The translations under genes were made by a program, and so were the position numbers. Shown here one piece after another: positions 44,793 to 51,765 of a stretch of 64,000 bases of DNA; the stretch's first letter is position 1, and each line of letters starts with the position of its first letter. The stretch comes from Sediminicola luteus (GTDB lineage: Bacteria; Bacteroidota; Bacteroidia; Flavobacteriales; Flavobacteriaceae), in contig NZ_NBWU01000001.1 in assembly GCF_002514735.1 (NCBI RefSeq), forward strand, positions 682,001-746,000. Reading direction: 5' to 3'. Under the pieces are notes generated by a model that had not been told where the DNA came from, did not search any database, and saw nothing but the letters and a program-made list of their open reading frames with translations.

Positions 44793-46380
44793 AATAATGA
44801 TAATCCAATTCTTTAAAGAAGGCCAACACTTGTCTACAACTTAACACACCGAAGGTTAAAGCCCCCAATAACATGCCTATGGCACTGTACTCATACGACA
44901 CCCATCTACTTAAAGCAAATCCAATTGTAAAATTTGTTGCAAAGCCCACCAATAGGCTAGTTAATGCGGGCTTTGGCTTATTCAAGGTGAATAAATACAA
45001 TGAATTTAACATACCCCAGCTCAAGAACAAATACCCGATCACACCTATTAAACAGACTTTTAAACTTAAAGATTCCAAGGGTTCATCGAAACGCGATGTA
45101 TACCCCATAGGGCTAGTTGCTACCCAATATATAAATGAGGCGGCAGCGACGGCCGAAACCACCAAAAGCCCCATATGCTTTAAGTACATTTGATGAAAAG
45201 CTTTATTGAATACGGCAACATCCAAGTAGCCCGTGTTTTTTTGCCTTATATCCATAAACTTACTAAAGGCGGCAATCGAAAATTCCATTACGCCTGCCAG
45301 AAGGAAAAACATCAGAATCGCCAAATCCATACCGATCTCATAGTCTTTCTCATAGAGCAGCATGAAACGATGGGTAATTCCCGTATTTGCGGTCCATGCC
45401 AAAATCCGATCAAGGAAGATAAAGGCATAGATACCCATTCCATAAAAGAAATAGGGATAATTTCTGTAAATGACCACTAATTTTTTGGGTTTTATATTTG
45501 GTTTTTCCAAGGCCTTTTTTTTCTTGAAAAGCCAGTACAGCAGTGTTTTAGAAACTACTATCGCCAATAAAATGCCTGTCCAGTGACTTAGGTAGACCCA
45601 CACCCCCGCGGCATGTAAGCCCAAGGCGCATAAAGTGGCAATGATAACCGCCAATGAGATTCCCCAGCGTTGTTTCATGGTGTGGAACGGGGCCATAACT
45701 AATAATAAAAGGCCTATAAGAAAGGTATACACCACAACAACACATAAAAATGCGAATGGGTAAAGATTGAACAGAAAATTGATTAAAAATAAGACCACGA
45801 ACATTCGAAGCATTCCTGAAACCCCTGAATATGTAATCTTGTCAACAACAAGTTTAGCTTTAGCATATTCGGCATGATCCCAATAAAAAGAGGCCTGCCT
45901 TCCCATAACCTGGACATAGCCCCCAGAGAAAACCAACCCTAAAATAACGCCTAACACTACTGCAGTTGACTGGATAATATTAAAACCCAAAAAAGTCCAT
46001 AAGGAATAGCCAAACAATACAATCGCAGCGATTTGGATAAAAACCGGAAGGATGTGAAATAGGCCAAGCGGATAGTACTTACCCAAAATCTTGGCTTTGG
46101 TAATCAAGTAATCAGAGACCGGGATTTCATTTTGGTCGGTTTTTTTTACCCGCTCTTTTTCATTCAGTAAAACATTACCACCACGCTTTTCCTTTAGATC
46201 GGCATATATGCTACGTGCCAAATCGGTTAATGAAACGAAACCATAATCGCTAAAAACATCCTTATCCCTGATACCAAATGATTCGAGGCAAGCCACGACT
46301 TCAATGAAATTTACCGGATCCCCGATCTTATCAATAACATCTTGGGTAAGTGTTCTTACTTTTAAATGAAAATCCCCCAT
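44779..46380 (-). CDS. pelG: PelG-like exopolysaccharide transporter with N-terminal extension
   Basis: A 533-residue inner-membrane protein with about twelve helices beginning near residue 105 and a C-terminal core typical of PelG (YFFYGMGIYAFIFLDRILAW, LFLSWGMLNSLYLFTLNKP). PelG moves the growing Pel chain across the inner membrane together with PelF. The first hundred residues are soluble (VIDKIGDPVNFIEVVACLES), which makes the protein about 75 residues longer than Pseudomonas PelG (456). Its start is one base after the PelF-like stop, and its end overlaps the short hydrolase gene by 14 bases. Its C-terminal half is clearly related to the product of 49062-50015. Confidence 0.85.
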   Translation of the reverse strand: MGDFHLKVRTLTQDVIDKIGDPVNFIEVVACLESFGIRDKDVFSDYGFVSLTDLARSIYADLKEKRGGNVLLNEKERVKKTDQNEIPVSDYLITKAKILGKYYPLGLFHILPVFIQIAAIVLFGYSLWTFLGFNIIQSTAVVLGVILGLVFSGGYVQVMGRQASFYWDHAEYAKAKLVVDKITYSGVSGMLRMFVVLFLINFLFNLYPFAFLCVVVVYTFLIGLLLLVMAPFHTMKQRWGISLAVIIATLCALGLHAAGVWVYLSHWTGILLAIVVSKTLLYWLFKKKKALEKPNIKPKKLVVIYRNYPYFFYGMGIYAFIFLDRILAWTANTGITHRFMLLYEKDYEIGMDLAILMFFLLAGVMEFSIAAFSKFMDIRQKNTGYLDVAVFNKAFHQMYLKHMGLLVVSAVAAASFIYWVATSPMGYTSRFDEPLESLSLKVCLIGVIGYLFLSWGMLNSLYLFTLNKPKPALTSLLVGFATNFTIGFALSRWVSYEYSAIGMLLGALTFGVLSCRQVLAFFKELDYHYYAAY

Positions 46381-46381
46381 A

Positions 46382-47920
46382 TTAAACGAATACCTCTTCT
46401 TGATTTAATTGGGGAATAACCCTTTCATGTTTTTCAGTATTAAGTTCGGCGTATAAGGACTCGAAATCGGAAATAAATTTATCGATAGTAAAAAAGGCCA
46501 TCACTTTCTTTCTGGCCGATTCCCCCATTGACAAACGGATGGAATCGTTTTGCAATAAATGAACCACGGCTTTTGCGATTTCTTTGACATCCTTGGGCTT
46601 ACAAACCACCCCACAACTAGGATCAATGGCTTCGGTTACCCCACCTACATCAGTGGAGACTACCGGTATACCACAACTCATGGATTCTATTACCGTGTAT
46701 GGAAAACCTTCGGAAATGGAGGTTAATATAGAGAGGTCTCCTTCCAAATAGATTTTTTCCGGTCTGTTATGAAATCCGGCCAATACAAAATGATCTTCCA
46801 ATCCAAGTTCCCGTATTAGGGATTCACATCTTTCGGTATATTCAGGTACCGCATCTTTATTACCGTAAACCAAGAAACGTACATCCGGTATTTTTTTACG
46901 TACCTCGTTACAAGTACGAATCATGGTTAAGATATCCTTTAACTCAAAAATTCGAGCAGCAGCGACTACAGTAGGCCTGGTACCGGTCCTTTGTTTTTTA
47001 GTGGGCTCGAATAATTTGGGATCTACCCCATTGTAAACTACCCTTATCCGATCTTTCTTTGCACCGTACAAAATTTCCCATCCCCGATTAAACTTACTTA
47101 CCGTACTTATCAGATCTGAATGATAATACACCAAACGGGTTACCGCTTCAGAAAAATGAATTAGAAAACGCTTTAGGAAAAAAGAATAATCGGAAGTACC
47201 GATGGCAATCAAACGCTCACGAATGAACACCCCATGTTCTGTAAGCAGAATTGGAGTCCCAAACTTGTATTTTTGGGAAATGGCCGGTAATCCGGCGAAG
47301 CCTGCCATGGTTAAATGACTAAGATCGTATTTGGGAACCTCAATGGCCAAAGGCAATAAAAACCTGTACATCCATCGCATGGCCGTTGTCAAGTCTTCCA
47401 AGTTGGCCCTGCCCTCGCTGGGATCAGGATATAAATCAAAAACAACCTCCTTAAACGCCTTCCAAACCGATTGACTGGTCATGGTTTTTTTATAATCGAA
47501 ACGTTGCCAAAAACGCCACATTCCCTTTAGCGCCTTGTCCAATTTCTTTGCAGATGGCTTTTCCTTGTATTGAAATTTGACAAACTTTTTAAAATAGGGA
47601 ACAAACAACCTACGAATAGCTTCCTCGCTACTTCTTTCCCTTTTAAGTACAATTTGAGTATAGGGGATGTCATAATCGAGACAATCCATGGGTTCCTCCG
47701 GAGACCAAATAGGTACCTGGATAACCTTTTTAACGTTTGGACCTAATTCATACCTAGGACTAGGCTCGACCTCAGCATTGATCGCATAAATACCGAATTC
47801 CGCATTCTTAACATGGGAACAAAGATCATGGGCCCAAGTTGAAACCCCTCCACCATTATAAGGATACGTGCCTTCGGTAATTAATAGTACCTTGATTTTT
47901 GAATTGGTTGTTGGTGACAT
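46382..47920 (-). CDS. pelF: PelF-like GT4 glycosyltransferase
   Basis: A 512-residue cytosolic glycosyltransferase of normal PelF length. The N-terminus (KVLLITEGTYPYNGGGVSTW, HDLCSHV) is the PelF/DUF3492 signature, LTEHGVFIRER is conserved, and the C-terminal Rossmann half carries VVYNGVDPKLFEP and the GT4 donor motif SISEGFPYTVIESMSCGIPV with the E-x7-E pair. PelF polymerises Pel from UDP-activated hexosamines. It is followed after one base by the PelG-like gene, the same F-G order as in known pel operons. A 136-base gap upstream (47921-48056) shows no gene; I see no strong hairpin there. Confidence 0.92.
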   Translation of the reverse strand: MSPTTNSKIKVLLITEGTYPYNGGGVSTWAHDLCSHVKNAEFGIYAINAEVEPSPRYELGPNVKKVIQVPIWSPEEPMDCLDYDIPYTQIVLKRERSSEEAIRRLFVPYFKKFVKFQYKEKPSAKKLDKALKGMWRFWQRFDYKKTMTSQSVWKAFKEVVFDLYPDPSEGRANLEDLTTAMRWMYRFLLPLAIEVPKYDLSHLTMAGFAGLPAISQKYKFGTPILLTEHGVFIRERLIAIGTSDYSFFLKRFLIHFSEAVTRLVYYHSDLISTVSKFNRGWEILYGAKKDRIRVVYNGVDPKLFEPTKKQRTGTRPTVVAAARIFELKDILTMIRTCNEVRKKIPDVRFLVYGNKDAVPEYTERCESLIRELGLEDHFVLAGFHNRPEKIYLEGDLSILTSISEGFPYTVIESMSCGIPVVSTDVGGVTEAIDPSCGVVCKPKDVKEIAKAVVHLLQNDSIRLSMGESARKKVMAFFTIDKFISDFESLYAELNTEKHERVIPQLNQEEVFV

Positions 47921-48056
47921 TCAGTAAATAGCAAAAGACATTTACAAAGAAACCATCTTTTGGTTTTTACACCCATTAAATCGGTTAAAACCCAGATTTC
48001 AACTACTAATTACCTTCTTCGAATTTCAACAAGCCAGCTCTTTTACCTTAACGGTT

Positions 48057-49004
48057 TCAATGTGTTCCCTCAAAATACTCAAAACCATCAATAATGTCAA
48101 GGTAAACCCCATCAAATCCAGCTTCCAAAATCTTATCCAAATAACTCGTTTTATTGCCAAGGATTATAGATTGCCATTCGGAGTGCCAATACTTTACTTT
48201 GTAATTACCCTCCCAATCCGGATTCTCAGCAGCAATCCATGTTGGTACTTGATCATCCCAATCGTACTCCCAGTAATACCTGTAATCTTCTGCTTCACCA
48301 ATAGACATATAACAGACCACCAAACGCGCTCTCCCTGTTTTCGTTTGCGATAATCGAGATACTTCGTCCTTTGTCAAGGGCATATCACCAAAAAAAAGAT
48401 CTATAATGAGTAAATCATACTCGGTAGCGGCCAATGCCTCTATAAAAGAAGTTCGGTCAGAATATGCGCTTGGATTTATTAAATACAAAAAATTGGATAC
48501 CTCCGATAAGCGAAGTACCTTTTGCTTATTCACATTTGCTAACAACGGTACTTCGGTCAATTCCCTTGTTGCCGCACGAAAGCTAATGTACCCTTTCGCC
48601 AAATTATTTCTTCTAGCCTCTTCCTGTTTTGAAACTTTTGCACAATAATCCGTAACCAAAATGGTATTGCCAACGGCTTTGGATCTATCCAAATAAGACA
48701 TTAGAAAACGAGTTTCTTTTTTAGGCGTGGGCTTGTCATTGCCGGCATACCCAAAAAACAAACTTTCTTGTCCATGACCATCAATGGCATTTAAATAAGG
48801 CTTGGATAATTTTCCATAAGGCTCACCATTATCCGTGACCAATTCAATGCCATTTTGAGGGATAACAACGAAATTTTCATTCTGACCTTTGGCATATTCA
48901 CTTATGCGAATAACAAAATCGCGCATATATTGCCTATAGGGTAGTTCTTGGGCCGACATTGGAATGGCAATTAAAACCACCCAAAAAAGAAATAGCTTGT
49001 TCAT
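48057..49004 (-). CDS. GH114-like endo-alpha-1,4-polygalactosaminidase (TM1410 family), full-length
   Basis: A 315-residue exported protein. The ATG at 49004 is chosen since it starts a signal peptide (MNKLFLFWVVLIAIPMSAQ); the frame extends to a TTG at 49061 with no function. Family motifs are complete: YDLLIIDLFFGDMPL, VVCYMSIGEAEDYRYYW, AENPDWEGNYKVKYWHSEW, GFDGVYLDIIDGFEYF. Homologues are sometimes mislabelled extracellular cysteinyl-tRNA synthetases; the fold and motifs are those of glycosidases acting on alpha-1,4-galactosamine polymers. It lies 57 bases after the PelG-paralogue gene and 136 bases before the PelF-like gene. Confidence 0.88.
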   Translation of the reverse strand: MNKLFLFWVVLIAIPMSAQELPYRQYMRDFVIRISEYAKGQNENFVVIPQNGIELVTDNGEPYGKLSKPYLNAIDGHGQESLFFGYAGNDKPTPKKETRFLMSYLDRSKAVGNTILVTDYCAKVSKQEEARRNNLAKGYISFRAATRELTEVPLLANVNKQKVLRLSEVSNFLYLINPSAYSDRTSFIEALAATEYDLLIIDLFFGDMPLTKDEVSRLSQTKTGRARLVVCYMSIGEAEDYRYYWEYDWDDQVPTWIAAENPDWEGNYKVKYWHSEWQSIILGNKTSYLDKILEAGFDGVYLDIIDGFEYFEGTH

Positions 49005-49061
49005 AAGAAAATCGCTCCTTTCAAAGATAATCAATATGGGTAACTGCAAAATACTTGCCAA

Positions 49062-50015
49062 TCAGGCATACAGCCCATAGAAATCCATGTTGCGGAAACG
49101 GGCCATATTGCCCCGTAGGGTTAGCATCATAAATACCCAAGAAGCGAACAAGGTGGCTATGATACGGTAATCGGCCCCAAACAACTGGCCCAAAACCATG
49201 CCTAGGGCCAATTTGGTCAATAAGCCAATACCAACGGCACGTAAAGGAATGTGGGCTATTTCGAGTTTAAAGAGATAGAAGCAATTCAGCAATCCCCAAG
49301 CCATAAAGAAGAACGACAGGCAGCTTAGCCCCCATAATCCTAAATCCACGGTATTATCGGGTAACATATCGGCCAAATGGCCTTCGAACGGAAAAGAGAA
49401 AAGCATGTATAGAAACAGCCCCATGGCCGAGGTCGCCCCCAGTAACATTTGAATCTGGTTTTTATATAGGTTGATGAATTCGGTATTGAACACCCTTTCA
49501 TTCAAAAACCGGATATCGGTATTCTCTTTATTGATAAAATTCCCCAATTGTTTATTGGCCAATTCGATCAAACTTCCCAACAACAAAAACATAAGTAAGG
49601 CCAAGCCGGTTTCCTCCCCTTTAAAATCGAAGGAAGTAAAACCGGAATCGATCCATTCCAACACTCGATCCATAGCCACGAACACATATACCAAGAGTCC
49701 GAATATGATATAGGGATGTTTTTTATACCACGCTGTTTTAGGGGGGGCGTACAATCTACGTACCTTGTCTTGGGCCGATTTCTTTTTGGCGATATAATTC
49801 ATGAGCAACCGCCCTAGCATAAGGGCCACCACCAACCCGATCCAATAGTAAAAATAGGTTTGGAAATGCGTATTCAACCTTACGATTACCGATACCGAAA
49901 TGATGGCCAAAGGGGTTAAAATACGAAGCGGACGCCCATAGGACCTTGTTATGAATAAAAACAAGGACACAATAAGCAGGTGCAACAACACAATGTAGGT
50001 AATCTCTATCAGCAT
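49062..50015 (-). CDS. Polytopic membrane protein related to the C-terminal half of PelG
   Basis: A 317-residue protein with about eight membrane helices. From residue 97 it aligns by eye along the C-terminal half of the PelG-like protein at 44779-46380: both have Y-x-x-x-P-Y-x-x-x-G, a DRVLEW/DRILAW step, FLLLGSLIEL versus FFLLAGVMEF, and FFMAWGLLNCFYLFKLE versus LFLSWGMLNSLYLFTLN, and both end on an aromatic tail. It has its own N-terminal helices and no sign of truncation, so it is a half-size paralogue, not debris. It is the first gene of the operon. The 185-base spacer before it (50016-50200) contains no perfect TAnnTTTG element. Confidence 0.78.
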   Translation of the reverse strand: MLIEITYIVLLHLLIVSLFLFITRSYGRPLRILTPLAIISVSVIVRLNTHFQTYFYYWIGLVVALMLGRLLMNYIAKKKSAQDKVRRLYAPPKTAWYKKHPYIIFGLLVYVFVAMDRVLEWIDSGFTSFDFKGEETGLALLMFLLLGSLIELANKQLGNFINKENTDIRFLNERVFNTEFINLYKNQIQMLLGATSAMGLFLYMLFSFPFEGHLADMLPDNTVDLGLWGLSCLSFFFMAWGLLNCFYLFKLEIAHIPLRAVGIGLLTKLALGMVLGQLFGADYRIIATLFASWVFMMLTLRGNMARFRNMDFYGLYA

Positions 50016-50200
50016 ACGCGCACATCATTTGAAAATGGGACGTGCAACAAATAAATCACCACATACTCCGGGCTAAAACGAAATTAGGCCTACACCCTAA
50101 AAACTCTATAAAATACAAAGCTTACGGATGAATCCCCTGTATTGATCGATAAGCGGATAAGCCTCGTAAACCGCTTGGTCGGAAATTTGTTACCGATAGA

Positions 50201-51022
50201 CTAGCCCAAGCCTACATCTAAGGTCATCATAACAATAAAACCGCCGATAAAACCCATCGTGGCTATGTCGGTATACTCATCGAGTTGGGTCTCGGGAATC
50301 ACCTCTTCAACCACCACAAAGATCATGGCACCAGCAGCAAACGAAAGGGCATAGGGCAAAATGGGCTCAAAGGTCAATACGGCCCAGGCACCCAATACGG
50401 CAGCAATGGGTTCTACCAAGGCCGAAGCCTGTCCGTACATAAAACTCTTGGTACGGCTTAATCCCTGACGACGCAAAGGCATGGCCACGGCAAAACCTTC
50501 CGGGAAATTCTGTAGCCCAATACCCAAGGCCAAAGCTACGGCGCCTCCAATAGAGGCCCCTTCAAAACCAGCAGCCACCCCTCCGAACAGCACACCCACC
50601 GCCAAACCTTCCGGAATGTTATGTAGGGTAATCGCCAAAGTAAGTAAGGTAGTTTTATGCCAAGGGGTCTTTACCCCTTCTTTCTGGCTTTCCTTAAAAT
50701 TAATGTGCAAATGGGGCAGTACCTTATCCAAACCAAACAAGAAAAGGGCGCCCAATAAGAAACCAACGGCCGAAGGAATCACTTTTACAAAGCCCTCACC
50801 CGGACTCATTTCAATACCAGGGGCCAACAGACTCCAAAAACTGGCGGCTACCATTACCCCGCCCGTAAAGCCCAACATGCCATCGAGTACCGCCCGGTTC
50901 ATACCTTTGAACAAAAATACGAGGGCGGCCCCTGAGGCCGTAAGTGCCCAGGTAAACAAGGTGGCGTAAAAAGCCGCCAAAATAGGGTTGATCGATTCGA
51001 AATATGCAATTATCGATTCCAT
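50201..51022 (-). CDS. ZIP family metal transporter
   Basis: A 273-residue inner-membrane transporter with eight helices. The helix IV and V signatures are ITLHNIPEGLAVGVLFGG and LGIGLQNFPEGFAVAMPLR, the metal-binding His/Asn/Glu set of bacterial ZIP/ZupT proteins that import Zn(II), Mn(II) or Fe(II). A short cytosolic loop carries HLHINF. It lies 3 bases after the DtxR-type regulator gene, so both are transcribed together, which suggests metal-controlled expression of the importer. The metal cannot be read directly; pairing with an MntR-like regulator favours Mn or Fe. Confidence 0.94.
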   Translation of the reverse strand: MESIIAYFESINPILAAFYATLFTWALTASGAALVFLFKGMNRAVLDGMLGFTGGVMVAASFWSLLAPGIEMSPGEGFVKVIPSAVGFLLGALFLFGLDKVLPHLHINFKESQKEGVKTPWHKTTLLTLAITLHNIPEGLAVGVLFGGVAAGFEGASIGGAVALALGIGLQNFPEGFAVAMPLRRQGLSRTKSFMYGQASALVEPIAAVLGAWAVLTFEPILPYALSFAAGAMIFVVVEEVIPETQLDEYTDIATMGFIGGFIVMMTLDVGLG

Positions 51023-51025
51023 GGT

Positions 51026-51676
51026 CTATGAGTTTAAATATAGGTTGGATGCTATTTGATGGGAAATGGAAATCTCGCGGCCTTCGATCAACAGTGTCAA
51101 AGAACCGTCATACTCTTCCCGCTCCATAATTTTTATGTTATTGCCCAAGGCGATTTGGTGGCGGTCCAAGAATTTTAAAAAAGTGGCCGAACTGTCTTTT
51201 ACCCCCACACAAATACCGGCTTCGCCCACATTCATTTCAGATAGCAATTTTTTTTCACGTCTTTCAAATTTTCCGTCCTTATCAGGAATAGGGTCGCCGT
51301 GCGGATCGTATTTGGGGTATTGCAAAAGGGCATCGAGCTTATCAATGAGCTTTTCGCTTTTAATATGTTCCAGTTGTTCGGCAACCTCATGTACCTCATC
51401 CCAACTAAAATGGAGCTTTTCTACCAAAAACACTTCCCAAAGACGGTGTTTACGTATCAAAGTCAAGGCCACGTTTTCGCCACTTTCGGTCAAAGAAACC
51501 CCTTGATAGCGTACATAATCCAACAATCCTTTTTCGGCCAATTTCTTTACCATATCCGTAACGGAAGAAGGTTTGGTAGCCAACCGATCGGCTATGGCAT
51601 TGGTAGATACATAGCCATCGCCATCCCTACCTAAATGATAGATGGCCCGCAAATAATTTTCCTCGGAATGCGTCAT
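51026..51676 (-). CDS. DtxR/MntR-family metal-dependent regulator
   Basis: A 216-residue regulator. Residues 1-60 are the winged helix (HSEENYLRAIYHLGRDGDGY, TNAIADRLATKPSSVTDMVK). Residues 70-140 are the metal-binding dimerisation domain (HRLWEVFLVEKLHFSWDEVH, with Glu/His ligands). The last 70 residues form an SH3/FeoA-like domain (GNNIKIMEREEYDGSLTLLI). This three-domain plan fits IdeR/DtxR or long MntR proteins. It is co-transcribed with the ZIP gene and divergent from a TonB receptor; palindromes between them are candidate operators. It probably represses metal uptake when the metal is plentiful. Confidence 0.93.
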   Translation of the reverse strand: MTHSEENYLRAIYHLGRDGDGYVSTNAIADRLATKPSSVTDMVKKLAEKGLLDYVRYQGVSLTESGENVALTLIRKHRLWEVFLVEKLHFSWDEVHEVAEQLEHIKSEKLIDKLDALLQYPKYDPHGDPIPDKDGKFERREKKLLSEMNVGEAGICVGVKDSSATFLKFLDRHQIALGNNIKIMEREEYDGSLTLLIEGREISISHQIASNLYLNS

Positions 51677-51709
51677 GATGAATTAGCATTTTGACAAAAA
51701 TACATTTTT

Positions 51710-51744
51710 ATATGTAAAAACATATTTTTAGTTTTGTCTAAAAA
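51710..51744. promoter_or_regulatory. Overlapping palindromes between DtxR-type regulator and TonB receptor, candidate operator
   Basis: ATATGT-AAAA-ACATAT (51710-51725) and TTTTTAG-TTTTGT-CTAAAAA (51725-51744) are both perfect inverted repeats sharing one base, in an AT-rich 89-base divergent spacer. DtxR/MntR-type proteins bind palindromes of about 18-20 bp, so the second is the better candidate. It is 21 bases from the receptor ATG. Confidence 0.55.
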
Positions 51745-51765
51745 TTAATTCATTTTAAATTAAAA

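Noticed and set aside
48057-49004. Extracellular cysteinyl-tRNA synthetase, a label sometimes given to this family
   Set aside because: No class I synthetase motifs; the sequence has the GH114/TM1410 glycosidase motifs and a signal peptide.
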